Assembly (NCBI GenBank): GCA_034440575.1
Contig: JAOTOL010001521.1
Coordinates: 1,045,501-1,109,500 of the forward strand
Length of the DNA: 64,000 nucleotides
DNA from: Imbricaverruca yamaguchii
Taxonomy: Eukaryota > Arthropoda > Thecostraca > Neoverrucidae
Direction: 5' to 3'
Shown here: positions 11,871-25,100 of the stretch, one piece after another
Layout: the number at the start of each line of letters is the position of its first letter
Numbering within the stretch: position 1 is the stretch's first letter
Program-made: the position numbers and the translations under genes
The notes under the pieces: generated by a model
The model's database searches: none
Told to the model about the DNA's origin: nothing
The model's input: only the letters and a program-made list of their open reading frames with translations

Positions 11871-12690
11871 GTTACACTATGATGAACGCTTTTTTCCGGA
11901 CCATATGCTGCTGTGAGCCATAGGCACGCCCATAGGACCTGCCCCTGGGCGCTCAATATTACAATTATCAGGTTCGCTCTTCAAGTGCTAGACCCTAGTA
12001 CTTTGCGAAATTCCTGGGTGCGCCCCTGCTGTTCACCCTGGCCCACACACTTTTCAAGACTTTCCTACACCTGACTTTCCTACACCTTGATGTTTGGTCT
12101 ATCAACGAAGACCAAAATTTCGGGGAAGATAAATTATAGTATTTTACGCTCGGTGGCTCGCACCGAACTAACCATAACAAAGAAAATCCATATTTCATAA
12201 ATTTATGAACATCCCGACCTGTAGGAGACAACGGAACTATCCCTTCGATATATATTTGCTAGTCCCGACCTGTATACGATTCCAAATGCGGCGCTCATCT
12301 CTTTAACTCGCATACATCTTCTACGTAATGCGAGCTTCCAGACACTTCGGGAATCGGCGAGAGCTGTGGGTGATAGGGGAGGATAATGGGATACGGCAGG
12401 GAGTAGCCTCCGGTTAGAAATAATTAATTTCTATTGAAGCACTCATTTTAAAATTAGCTTGCATTAGTGGGTAATTACCTACGCCCTAAGAAGGGGAGCG
12501 ACAACGTCATCCAGCCGAAACTGGTGGGTTTTGTCTAGAGCGAAATTTGCGGTTTAAAATAGTCTGATGTCCTGTAATTTTTTATTATCTTTTGTTTCTG
12601 GCACAATTCAATATTTATTCCAGACAAGAAATATTTGCAGCCAGACATCCATGGTAGACAATTGTATATTATTAATATAATATACTTAAT
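11871..12690. other. No gene seen
   Basis: No coding or RNA feature is supported. TTTCCTACACCT is repeated near 12060-12090. A palindromic GAAATAATTAATTTC at about 12416 is shared with about 3711. Confidence 0.35.
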
Positions 12691-12696
12691 TAAGCT

Positions 12697-12760
12697 GACC
12701 CAGTAGCTCAGTTGGCTAGATCAGTGATAAATTATTTGCAAAATTGGGTGGAACATACCT
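12697..12760 (+). mobile_element. tRNA-like SINE head fragment
   Basis: The words CCCAGTAGCTCAGTTGGCTAGATCA match a tRNA A-box region (TAGCTCAGTTGG). No matching B box or cloverleaf follows, so this is a truncated SINE head and not a tRNA gene. Confidence 0.45.
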
Positions 12761-12793
12761 ACCACCTATTGAACACTGAATAGACATCCTGCA

Positions 12794-12975
12794 GGGCAGG
12801 GACGGCCGAGTGGTTAAGGTGTTGGGCTATGGGTACCAAAGGTCTCGGGTTCGACTCTAGCACCACTCAGGACATTTCCCAATCCCGCTGCCCACCAGTG
12901 AAACAGTGTGGGCGGCGCCATTAGCCATGAAAGTGCATAAAGTGTGTTGTGAACCAACCAATAAACAAGAATAGA
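12794..12975 (+). mobile_element. tRNA-derived SINE, copy 1
   Basis: The head GACGGCCGAGTGGTTAAGG is a Ser/Leu-tRNA-like A box, and GGTTCGACTCTAG about 40 bases later is the B box. The body reads GGACATTTCCCAATCCCG, then GAAACAGTGTGGGCGGC, and ends GTTGTGAACCAACCAATAAAC. Two further copies lie in tandem at 17415-17755. The long body after the B box separates it from a real tRNA gene. Confidence 0.85.
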
Positions 12976-14234
12976 CATCCCACTGAAAGGAGCATGTGCA
13001 TCATGTTTTTTGGTGCATGTTGTGAACCATTCATTTCGCATTTCTAACTGTATCCCATTTACCTCCAAGTAGCATGCTTATGCTCATAGCAAATCCTAGA
13101 TTGTGGTAACAAACATCCCATATCACAATCCCAGGATTACCTATGGTGTGCAGTGTTATACAATATCAGTTTATAGCACAGGTGTTTGCACTGTTATTGT
13201 TGCTATCTGTGTGACAAAATTAGGTAGGTAGGTAGGGTAAAACACCTAACTCGGGCCACTGCCCAACTTGGGCCACTCACTTTTTCCAACCTCCTTATCC
13301 TGGACCACCAAAACTCTGATGGCTATGTTAAATGAAACTATTTCATCATTTGATCTTTCTTCTGTTGCCTCAAATTGAGCCAATCACATGATATGTGATA
13401 GACAACCAACCAGAGGATGGAACACTGGACAGGTCCCACTGCCATTGGTTGGCCCAAACTCTGACTTGTTGGGACCTAAGATAATACTGTGCTCTTGCAA
13501 TGTGGTTTTAGCCTGTGTTTTTAAAATGATGGCATTGATGGTGCATTCAAAGATGCAAAATGTTTCATTAAATGTGTTTTATTTACTTATTTTTTCTCCA
13601 ATTGTTGTCCCTCATATCAGATGCAGCAGCAGCCTATCTCCTTTGGCTGTATGTACCTTCATTGGATCTTTCAATGTGGGGCATTCCTTGGTGAGCTGCC
13701 CATAGATCATGGCAGCCAATACAAGGATGCCTCAGTATGCAAAGAAGAATGCAATGAATGTGATTATGTAAATATAATTTGTATCCCATGCTTTTTTCTT
13801 TTCAATTTGCAGATAGACCACCACCAATTAATAGAAAGGAAATGTGACTCCGGGAAATCTGCAAACTGTTAACAAGCCAGTAATGCCCACAGAGTTCCCA
13901 GGGTCACAAGATGAAAATGTTAGGGAAGTACAGAAATGTTGAGAACAGATTCATATGGAGATGACTCATGCAGAATAACATAGGTGTGTACCAGCCTACC
14001 AATATCCTCTGACACAAAAAGGAACACAGAAAAGTCAAATCAATCATTTGTACATTTTCATATATCATCAGCACTCATACCAAATCTGGCAAGGTACAAC
14101 CTATAAAGGTACCTTTGTGAATTGTATGAGCTATAGTCTGACTTCAGTTTTCATTTGGTGTGTATATTCCATAAAGAGACATCTAATGCATTTCTTTACC
14201 ACCTCTTTTTTCCATGGTACTTGCTCAATACTGG
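12976..14234. other. No gene seen; short AGGT microsatellite at ~13225
   Basis: Contains (AGGT)n near 13225-13240 and AT-rich sequence. Open frames of 83-105 codons show no domain and no splice-compatible partner. Confidence 0.35.
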
Positions 14235-14235
14235 G

Positions 14236-14594
14236 AAATATTTTTTTTTTTTTTTAATTATATTTTTATAAATTTAATCCGAGTTGTTGTTGGGATGGCT
14301 TGAGGAGCCAGGGTTCTATTGCTAAGCAGAGCTTGTTGCGTGAACCCTGGCCCCACCACCCAATTCATGAACTCCAGTTCAACGGCAGAATTTAGACCGA
14401 AAGTTTAACGTGCCGCCAATGCACCGACACAGCCGCCCGGTAGCTCGTCCCCAGGCCTTATCGGGCTAGTTGCCAACTGACACTCCCAGCCGGGGGCTAA
14501 ATGCGAGCGCGCGAAGCGACTCGAACCCTGTGTTGCCAGTACAGGGGAGACCAGTGCAGGCCAGAGCTCTAACCAACTGAGCTACCGGGGCGCC
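14236..14594 (-). mobile_element. tRNA-derived SINE with A-rich tail, minus strand
   Basis: On the minus strand it starts GGCGCCCCGGTAGCTCAG (A box near 14580) with GGGTTCGAGTCG (B box near 14525). It has a ~270-base body and ends in an A-rich tail, seen as T15 plus TTAATTATATTTTT at 14236-14270. This family is different from the GGCCGAGTGGTTAAGG family. The head is Ala/Val/Thr-like, but I would not assign a tRNA. Confidence 0.85.
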
Positions 14595-14850
14595 AATTTT
14601 ACATTGCTCCATGATTTTGGAGCAGAGTGAGTAATAGCATACAGCCTATATTGTTGATAGATAAATGGTGTAGATAAATGTTGAATAATTCTTGTACTAG
14701 AAGGTGTTGTATATAAAAAAGTAAGTCATAGCATGTGGCAATGTGTCATGAACAAATTTGTGCAGAATTAATGTTTTGTTCATGCACCATGTTGGTTAAC
14801 TTCAATATATTGTACTTGACAAACAATTCATTTGTAGGGTATGTATAACA

Positions 14851-15217
14851 TCAGTAATAAATAATTATCAAGGCACGTTTCTGGAATTGAGTGACTTGGT
14901 TTAGTCTAGTAGAATAATTATTACCCCAAGTCACAGTGCAGTAATTTAAGTAGGGAGGGATTAAAGAGTGGTATAAATACTTCAGTTCTAGACTTGTTAT
15001 GAAGTATTTTTTCCCTCCCCAAAATACCAAAGTTTCTACTAATGATGGATGTAATATAATCGATGTGCCCATTCCAAGTTAATTTTTCATCCAACACCAT
15101 GCCAAGATACTTGATTTGCTGTTTTCTTTTCACTTTAAGATAATTGATCATTATATTTATGTCATTAATGGGAGTTCCAGAATATATTTGGTAATTTGCC
15201 TTCGTATCAAGCAGCAA
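14851..15217 (-). mobile_element. Non-LTR retrotransposon reverse-transcriptase fragment
   Basis: Minus-strand frames give KYLGMVLDEKLTWNGHIDYI and, after a frameshift near 15000, LYHSLIPPYLNYCTVTWGN followed by QFQKRALIII. These are the post-catalytic thumb-region motifs of CR1/RTE-like reverse transcriptases. The catalytic part is absent. The sequence differs from the 54.4-55.8 kb element, so this is a second family. It is dead. Confidence 0.75.
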
Positions 15218-16153
15218 TCAATTTTCAGTCATTTCAAGCTATCCAGTTCGTTTTTGGAAAAGAAAGGAATGCATAATTTTCTAGAGAAGAATACTTTCTT
15301 GATGGCAGACATCTGGCACAGGGCCATGTTCCCAACCCTGTCCGGAGCCGACAGGTTGGAAGACCAGAGACATCTTTCACACACAACCCTACGAGACAAC
15401 CTAACACGGCCGAATCGCATTCGATCCGCCTGAACCTAAACGGACACTGCCGCATCCTTTGTCATTGCCCTTGAATACAGTTACCATGCTAGACAGCATC
15501 CATCATGGGTTGTTGCTTGCCGTGACCTCACTTGCCCTTGCTTCTCATTGTGCGCCGCAAATTCCCCGCAGATAATCTTCTGCCTAGTTGATGGCACTCT
15601 GGCGATTATTGTCCAACTGAAGTCAAATGTACTGCTTGCCACATCACTAATACATAGGCTGTTTTCGTGAATACTGGTATCACTTCAGAAGATACACCTG
15701 GCCAATGCACCTGATGGGTTATCAATTTTAATGCATTTTTCCAGAGATTTCAAGTCCATGTATTGTTCCTATGCATCATCATGCATTGAGCTTGAAGAAT
15801 GTGCTGCTGAAGCAGTGATCTTGTTTTTCTATGTGACATCTGATATTCATTATTTTAGAATGTGTTTGCCAGCCGTAATTTGCATGCATTTTCGGAAAGT
15901 CTGATCAAATTACTAGCAGTTTTTCCACTAATTAAAGTATAATTGGTGCCACACACCTACCTGACTTTGTATGACCTGAATTAACTGACCTGTGTTTCAG
16001 TGCAAGAGCTCATTGTGCCTTGTGGCATATAAATGGAGAGATTTCACTTGCTGTTATCTCATGCTGATGCAGCTCTGTTTGTGATATGCATTCCAGGTTT
16101 GAACAGTGTAGAAGCATTGGTTCAAGTGAACTTGCAGTGTCAACACCCCAGCT
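15218..16153. promoter_or_regulatory. 5' flank and probable 5' UTR region of cdc37
   Basis: No upstream gene is seen. A polypyrimidine-poor but usable acceptor (GCATTCCAG at about 16090-16098) could join an upstream non-coding exon to the exon holding the start codon. No clear TATA box could be assigned. The start context (G at -3, G at +4) is favourable. Confidence 0.35.
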
Positions 16154-16186
16154 ATGGTCGACTACAGCAAATGGAAGGACATTGAG
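16154..16186 (+). CDS. cdc37: cdc37 exon 1 (coding part)
   Basis: Eleven codons, [11 protein letters not shown], followed by the donor GTAAAA. Ends in phase 0. Intron 1 (16187-17890) carries the tandem SINE pair. Confidence 0.95.
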
Positions 16187-19100
16187 GTAAAATTGTGCTG
16201 AATGTAGTCTGATGCAGTAATGCATCTAAGAAGGGATACAAGGGTTGCCACTTTGGCGAGCTTTAATCGGGACATCTTTCGTGTGGATTTATTCGCAATC
16301 CGTAACGAGTGGAAAACGATGTACAGATTATGTTTGACGAGGGGCTAGTCGTTTGCCCCGAGGGTGCCGCTAGCAAAGCCTATGGCGCATTCGAAAGCTG
16401 CACAAAATGTTGCATAATACGGCGTATAATGGGTGATTTTGCTCCCAGTTTGTATGATTCAACGTCATTGAAGTCTAGGAACATTTGAACTACTCATCGG
16501 CGACGTGATGTGCAATCGTTTCCGGCGGTCACACGTGGAGGAACTTCGGGAAAAAAATGTACACCATTTAACTGAACTGTCATTCTCATATGCCTGGCGA
16601 TACACCTGTCGCATTATGTGCCTTTCTGCATCGGTGTTGTGCATATCTTTTTGGCGGACCCAGCCGCCCCACTGTTGGCTCGCGCCCTCTCTTTCCAAAT
16701 GGTGTAAATGGTATCAGCATTTAGAATGTGACTCCATGGACTGCCCCATACAATGATGTTGATGTCTGGTGAGGTCCAGTGTTTGAGGTCCCAGCGATTT
16801 TCACACGTCACCACTCCTGCCTATGTGCTTCCACTCTTGCAGTTAATTTGTCATCCCATTTCTCCCAAGAGAATGACCGGATTCCTTTATTGGTTAACCC
16901 GGCGTTATAATGACTTCGTGTGATCACCAGGTCAAAGAACAGCAGAAAAAATAGAATTGAATGATCGCACAAAAAGAGATGTTGCTACATTTTAATATAT
17001 TTGGTGGCATTTTGGCAGTACCTAGCACTATTACCCAGCACTGCCCGTCAATTTTGTGCGATCACTGGACTTGCTACATTCGTTTCGACTATATTTTGCA
17101 TGTAACTGCAATTTTATGTATGGCGTTGTAAACTACGGTTGTTATTTGTGACAGGGAAGTGATTGAACATGAGAAATGTATATAACAATGTTTGTGTAGC
17201 ACTTGTCTAATCGCCTCTAAGGTTGGTTGGTGGATAATTCGATTTTCGAGCATTTTGAAGTATAAATTAAACCATATTGAGGCTGGTCGGAACCGGGTAG
17301 CCTCTAATCTGTTGCCTTAGTTGCCATTGAAAACATATGTATATCTTAGCTAGTTGTATGTACAATCCGTTTATACTCCATTTCAGGCTGTTGGTACCAT
17401 ACACAGTGTGCTGAGAGGCAGGGGTGGTCGAGTGGTTAAGACGTTGAGCTTTGGGTACCAGAGTTCTCGGTTCCAACCCTCACACCATGCGGGACATTTC
17501 CAAATACCGCGGCCCACCGTCGAAACAGTGTGAGCGGCGCCATTAGCCGTGATCGTGCATAAAGTGCGTCGTTGGGCGGGTATGGTCGAGTGGTTAAGGT
17601 GTCGGGCTATGGGTACCAAAGGCCTAGGTTCGACACTGGCGCCGCCCAGGACAACATTTCCCAATCCCGCGGCCCACCGGCGAAACAGTGTGGGCGGCAT
17701 CATTAGCCGTGAATTTGCATAAAGTGCGTCGTGAACTACCCAATAAATAACAAAAACAAATGAAGGGCGTCGTGAAACACCCAATAAGCAGTGTGCTGTT
17801 TAGCGCGCCAAGCGTGTGTTGACTCCCGATGTCCCCGTGTGCGCTGTCGGTGACGGCCGCGGGCCGTGACCGTGACCGCTGTGTCGCAAGGTGTCCGACG
17901 ATGAGGACGAGACCCACCCCAACATCGACACGCCCTCGCTGTTCCGGTGGCGGCACGAGGCTCGCATCAAGCGGGCGCAGGAGATGCAGCAGGAGAAGGA
18001 CACCCTGCTGTCGCAGAAGAACGAGTAGGTGGTGCCGCGTGCGGTCCCCGTCGGCGTTGGGTGGGCTGGCGGTGACGCCGTCGGTGGACTTGGCAGTTCG
18101 GTGGTGGTGGTTGTGTGTGGTGGTGGTGGGGGGGGGTCTGCCGCTGGTGGCGGTGTCGGTTGGGTTGGGCTGGAGGGGGTTGCCGCCGGTGAGGTTGCAG
18201 TTCGGTGGAGGGGGTTGGGTGCCGCCGGTGGGGTTGGCAGTTCGGTGGAGGGAGGGGTAGGGGTAGGGCTGACGCCGGTGGGATTGGCAGTTCAGTGGAG
18301 GGGGCTTCCGCTGATGGGGTTCGTAGTTCGGTGGAGGGAGGCTGCCGCCGGTGGGGTTGGGGGTTGGGGCTGCCGCCGGTGGGGTTGGCAATTCGGTGGA
18401 GGGGGGCTGACACCGGTGGGGTTGGCAGTTCGGTGGGGGGGGGGGGGCTGCCGCCGGTTCACCAGGCAGACACCAGGTGCAGGGAATTCCTCAGTTTCCA
18501 GCAGCAGTCGTTGAGAATCACATCTGGTGTGCTTGGTGTTGGATATGACAACCGGAAGGATAATGCAGGACGATTTGTGTAACAATGCCTATTTTGCTAG
18601 ATACGTCAAACGAGTGGATGAAACTAGGGCAAAGCTGAAGAAGGCTGAACAAGACAAATCGAGCAACCTGGACAGTCTCAAGAAGTCCCTGCAAGAACTT
18701 GAAAAGGAAGGCGCTGATGCCAAGAATCGATGGGCGGAGTTTGAAAAGAAAGAGAAGGTAAACTGAGGTCTTTGAAGTGTGACGTTCAGAATGTTCGGTC
18801 GTCGGCAATCGCAACTACAGTACTTGATCCTGTGTTCTATTTTTATAAAGGGAATGTACATCTATTTCTGAGAAAGTGAACCTAAGACTGCATTATGTTC
18901 TTCATAATAGATGAAATACAATCTTGAAAATATTTCCGATGACAGCAATCCGGCTAAATCTCGGCTTCAAAGTGCCTGAAAATGCACTTGCCTACCAAAC
19001 AACATTGGGAGTGGCAATGCAAGTACTCGAGCCATTCGCAGCTCTATGCTGCGCGGGGCAGAAATGTTTCCTTTCGATGGCAGTATACTTTTTTGGTAGG

Positions 19101-22100
19101 GTCCATTATTTGATGAACTCTGTCCTTGCTTCTCCACGAGGCAAGGAACAAAAAAGCGAAAGACTGATGCCGCCGCCGCATGCTTGTTTCTCGTTCATTT
19201 TTTGTTCGTGGGCGAGTGGAAGTGAGCTTTGAAGCGTGGCGGGCCACACAGACCTATCGCGGACTGTAAAGCTGCGGTTTTGCAAATAAAGACGAAAAAG
19301 TGCACCCTTTCGGGAGCCTGAGTCGGGTTAGATTGCTCAAGCTGTCAAACAAATTTCAAGAATAAACCGGTTCGTAGCGCTTGATGCCTCGTCCGCCGAG
19401 CATACGGAGGATGTAGGCTACTGGGTGTGGTAGAGTTACCTCGTAGGCTTCAGGCACCCGGCACATAATAATCAATCACCTTATATTTATTTCTGTTAAC
19501 AGATGATGCCATGGAACGTGGACACAATCTCCAACGACGGCTTCTCCAAGACGGTCATCAACACCAAACCGCGCCGGAAGGACGAGGACCTGACGGAGGA
19601 GGAGCGCGAGGAGCGCATGCGCAACCACGTCAAGCAGTACGAGAAGGACATGAAGAAGTACGGGATGCTGCAGAAGTTCGACGACAGCAAGCGCTTCCTC
19701 GCTGAGAACATGCACCTGGTTTGCGAGGACACGGCCAACTACCTGGTCATCTGGGCCATCAACCTGGAGATGGAGGAGGTACTGGAGGCAGCGAATTTAT
19801 CCGGCCAGGGGTAGCTTTGGCTTGGGCTCGGTGATTGACTGTATGGTTGCTTAAGCTCGCCGATGGCTTTAGTAGGTGTCTTAATTTGAATCATGTGCTT
19901 GTTTTATGTACGGATCCATACACTATGGATGTACACTGTGAGTAGTCTTTGTTGTTGCACTTTTGACGGAAAATGGTCACTTTACTGTACGATTTTCCAT
20001 TCCATTTTTTCACCAAGCATTTCGCTTCAAGCTAGAGGGGGGTGGAGTCGGTACTTATCTCTGTATTGACATCAATCCTGGATCCACCACTTGTTACGTT
20101 TAGCGACAGACGTCCACAACTAATCACCTATAGTGACATGCTTTTGGTTTGTTGCCAGAAACATAGTTTAATGGAGCACGTGGCACACCAGTGCATCTGT
20201 ATGAACTACATCTTGGAGCTGGGGAAGCAACTAGACGTGGATCCCAAGGCATGCGTCTCTTCCTTCTTCTCAAAGTAAGTGCCTGTCTAGCGCATGTTTT
20301 TAGCTGGCCAATGCCATTCAGCGATTTTGAAGAAGTTGATTTTCGCACTAAGGAGTGGACGCGAAGCCCACATCGTTAATACTGATTGGTTTTCACTTTA
20401 GTCCCGAGTCAAATTGACGTGACCCTGTCGGAGTTGTGCTGACGTTTGATTGCCCTGGACACAGTTACTAACATTGGGTTTTCATTGCGCTTTTTGTTTT
20501 AAATACTTGTCGATTTAGTTCAATTGAAAGGCACAACTGTTTTTAAGTTTTGATTCTCGCCGTATTTCGGCCGCCTGAGCATCAAACTTCCTGCCTCAGT
20601 GCACTTGTTTAGTCGTGTCATTCACCGTGCCTGTCATCATCTGTTGTTGCATGTGCGGACTTCCGTGTGCCCGTCTCCCCTGTTGTAGAGCCGAGCCGGT
20701 GCTGCTGCGGCCATCGATCACGGCCAGCTCACGTTTGCGTGCGCTTTAGTGTGTGGTCGATGGTGACGTTGGCTGTGATTATCCACGGTGGTTGCCTGGC
20801 GTCCGTCCCCGGGCCCATTGTCGGACTGCACGTGGCGAGCCGGCTGCCCGCCTCGTCACAGTCTCCGGGTACCGCCAGATCTGGCTGGAGAATAGCACAT
20901 ATCCGGGAGTAGCTGCCCACTCCTACTGCCCAAAGTCAGCATCAAGTCTTCAATTATTGCATTCAGTGTGTGTGTATATATATATGTATATACACCGAAT
21001 GAAATAATGGAAGTGTCTATATATAATCAATTATATGATGCTTCCTTAAGTTGTATTATTTACTCCACTTAACATCAGACTTTGAATTGAGAGAACAAGC
21101 TAAAATTTATGTAGTTCTCCACAAACTTAGGTTGCTGTAGCTGCCAATAATGCCGTGCATCACAGCCATTCACCACAGGTGCCGTTCGTATTATTGTCTT
21201 CTGTTGTTGGACTAGGATGGATGCTGGATGGCTTCATGGTGAAATATTGCCGACATCCACGTATCAAGCTGGGCAGCATTTAAATCCTGAAAGCACAATG
21301 GTAAAATTAAAAGATGTTCTACCTGGAAGTATGAGTCAGCAGTGGGTCAACCAGGAGTTTCATGGGGGAGAGTAGCTGAAGACAAGAAAGGATAACACAC
21401 AGCAATAACAAAGGATCATATTACAACTGCAACATAAGCATGCAACAGACAATGGAGCCTATCACTGACGATATAAATAATGCCGCAAAGAGAGCACGGC
21501 ACACGACACATTCGACATAAACATACACCAAAAGCACGCTTGAGACCGTGTGTTCGAACCCTTAACTTGTGCACCAATCAACATGAGAAAGCATGCTTTT
21601 TGCTATAAGGCGAGCACCGACCTGTATGAGGCTCTCTTGATATCGCAAAGAGGCGAGGTATGCGATTCAAATTCGGATGTCGCGGGAATGTTTCTGGACC
21701 GCGAGCATGGTTTGTGTGACCAACCCATTTGGTCTACTGGCAGGCACCACGTCAAAAACTTCCCGCCATTGAGCAGATTTGTGTTTGCGAAACAATGGAT
21801 GCTTTCTGTTCACACGCTGTACAACGGGAGGTTATCAGTGAGCGTCGAGTGTTCAATGTTGCCAACGAACACCGCCTGACACAGTCTCTACTGTGCGGGA
21901 GCAAAACCCAGCTAGGGACGTCCATAGCCTCCCATTCCATTTAGTGTTTGTGGTGAAACCCGTGGTCGGTAATTGCGCAGCCATGCCACCTTGTCTGCCG
22001 GACAATCGTTTCCCGTTGAGCATTTATGTGTTTATTTCGGTGGTCTGGCCCGGGTATTGAGTGCGATTGTTAGAGGGAAGGATCATGTAGCGTGCATGCA

Positions 22101-25100
22101 ATTTTCTTTTAGCTGTGGGCTGTAGACATCACATCTGAAGACAATGTTTCGTTTTAAAAAAATATTTACATCTTGGCATACTTCAACCAAATTGAACAGT
22201 TCAAATCGTGATTGAGCACTTAACGTTTTCGAGAATGTAGATGCATGTGCTTGTATGTTATGTTATGTTGCCTTTTTGTCATCCTTAGCACCTTTTCCTA
22301 CACATAACACGTAACTAAAAATTAACTTGAGAGCAATAACGTGTACGGCGCCACCAACCCCAGGTCCTCCCGCCGGTGTGTCTTCCCGCTGAACTCGTAT
22401 GAACCACCGGCGTCACCCCCGATGCCCGGCTATCTTATAATCCGTGTCTGCCCGTCTCACCCTCCATTTCCGGGTCCTCTCGCCGTCCGTCTCACTATAC
22501 GTATACGCAGTGTAAAATAATTGACCATGTGGCCTGGAAATTCACAGTTAATGCAATTGTGCTATTTCATCCTTGTCTTAGGTTTTTACCATTTTGCTAC
22601 ATATGTGGGCAGTCATTATACACACGACTGCTAAAAAATGTAAAATGCATGGGACTGAAGTGAAAGGCATTCCGCTTTTTTAATCCTTAAGTAGCGATCC
22701 TTTATTTTCTTCCAATCTTTCACTATTCCCAAGCAACTTCTTTCTTCATCCACGCAGTTAATGGTGAAGTAATTTTAGGACACTGCGTATACGGGTCACT
22801 CGCTGTCCATCTCACCATTCATGTCCGGGTCCTCTCTCTGTCCGTCTCACCATCCATTTCCGGGTGTTGTGGCTGTCCGTCTCACTATCAGCATACGGGT
22901 CCTCTCTCTGTCCGTCTCACCATCCATTTCCGGGTGCTGTGGCTGTCCGTGCCCACTTTCAGTGCACCGGTGTGTCCTTGAGCGAGAACCTCCCATCGGC
23001 CAGGATCCAGGTGGCAGACCCCGAGTACAAGCGATCGTTCACCGACGAGGTCGAGTCGTTCAAGCGGCGCATCCGCAAGCGCGCCGCCCAGAAGGTGGAG
23101 GCGGCCGTGAAGGAGTACGAGGAGGAGCAGCGCCAGAAGCGGATCGGGCCCGGCGGGTTGGATCCGGCCGAGGTGTTCGAGACGCTGCCCGAGGTACGCG
23201 CACGTCCGGCCTGTCTGCGCCGGCACGTGTTTTTGGTTGTGGAGGTAGGGGTGGGATTGGGGCGAGCGTGGCTGTGCTGGTGTGCAGTGGTGACGGGGCT
23301 CGGCTCGGATCTGGCCAGTTATCGTGACTCGGGGCTGGTTTGGAGTCGGTTGTATATATGGGTAGCAAATGTGCCATTTACTGTTGCGAACATTCTTCTA
23401 ATTCTGAGTCGAAAACAGTACACCGAAATTTAATCCCAAATGGCTCCAACTGAGCGAAATCATGAAGAACAGCCAACAGCCACCATCATGAGAAGTGAAG
23501 CGCCCAAATGAAAGTACGCAGGCATCACAACAAGAGTGATCACTGGACGAGGTATTTTTAACTTGGGTGGGAGAGGGCCGTCCATTAGATATATGCAAGG
23601 TACTCGTAAAGTAATATACTAACCGGGGCAAGAAGCTTCCGCTTCAGCAATGTGCTTGGGGGACTCGCCATCGCCTAGCTGGTTGTAACCAGAAAATGCT
23701 TTGTTCCTGCCCGTTGTTTCCCTCTGACGCACGTGCGTCCCCCAGAATGTCTCTACGGTAACTATAAGACATCGCTTTGCGTTATGATACGCTGGTGTTA
23801 GCCGATTATGTTGTTAGCTGTCAGTAAAGTAATTCGAACGAGAAGGTACCGGGAATATTGATCGGTTTTCTGGCATGACTCGCACGGCTTTGTAGTGGAA
23901 GGGTGCATTGTGTTGGGCAGCCGATGCCCATTCCGCTCCGTAATATGTGCATCATGTGCCATATTATGTGTGCCAGTCTTGTCTTATCTGTCAGTATGTT
24001 GCTGTCATGCCCATACATATTGTAACAACATTGTTTGTGTGTGTGTGTGCGTTTAGATGTGTGTGATTAAATACGTTTTTTTTGGAAACAACTTCATATC
24101 AAAAATACAAATATGCACATTATTTTAAAGTATGTGTAACAAGTTGAAAGTATAAATTTTGAGCTTAAACATTTAAAAGTAAGCTCACCAATTCATCATT
24201 CAACACACCGAGAAAGATGAACTCTCATATTACACCATCACCACTTCGCTAGTGAATCAATGCTACTAATAAGGAAGCTGCTTTTTGTTTCGTTTATTTC
24301 ATGCTTTGTTTTTGATAAAAACTTTTCGCCATACTGAATATGTTCCGATACACATCGGAACATATTCAGTATGGGGAAAAAATTCAGGGCGCGTGTTAAA
24401 TCACCGAAGTAATTTAACACGCGCCCTGAAGGGGAGGGGGTAATCCGCCCATCCTCCGGGCTTTCGTGCATAACTCGATTTTACCGGTTGATATACCCAA
24501 TGTTTTACGTACCTGCTTAGGGATGACCGGCGTGTTGTTTAAAGCAAGAAAATCAGAAATCGTACGGATTTTTTTTAGTTAGGGTTAGCTAAGATAAAAA
24601 ATAGTTCGCTGTGCCAGACTACAAAAATCGGCGCTGGTGCGCTTCCCGTATATTTGCAAAAGGGAAGTGTTCTTGGCAACACTAGCGACTTGTTTTATGT
24701 ATATTGTTATGCTATATAGTTTCAAAGAAATGTTAGGTTACCGAGGTCAAGTCAGGTCAAGTTCATGACAGTTTAATGCAACCAAACTTGGTCAGCTGGA
24801 ATGTTGTCATAGATGCAAATGGCTGTTATGCGATTGATGTCACTTTATATGTTACTTCCTACACATCCTGAAAAGTACTGCTTGTCATTGTGTACCTAAG
24901 CGTTTCCATACTTTATTCATGCACTTTACTCCTTTTCGTGAAGCCGATTGTGCCGAGCCGCCCGCCGGAGCAGTCGGGGGGCGGCCTGGTTCCAGTAACT
25001 GGAGCAGGTAAAGACCGAATAATGTGCTACTATATAGGTGACCTGAAGTCATATGCTAGGCATGTGTATTGCATTATTTGTAATGTACAAAATAAAATAC

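Noticed and set aside
12794..12880. A Ser/Leu tRNA gene
   Set aside because: The A and B boxes are present but a long conserved non-tRNA body follows, and three copies share it. It is a SINE.
14520..14594. A tRNA gene on the minus strand
   Set aside because: tRNA-like head only; a ~270-base body and A-rich tail identify a SINE.
15229..15455. Two overlapping minus-strand frames (63 and 73 codons)
   Set aside because: No domain, no partner exon, and they lie beside a dead retrotransposon fragment.
17624..18514. 148-255 codon Pro-rich minus-strand frames and 143-161 codon Gly-rich plus-strand frames
   Set aside because: They overlap cdc37 exon 2 and its intron minisatellite. The true coding frame is fixed by the spliced Cdc37 protein.
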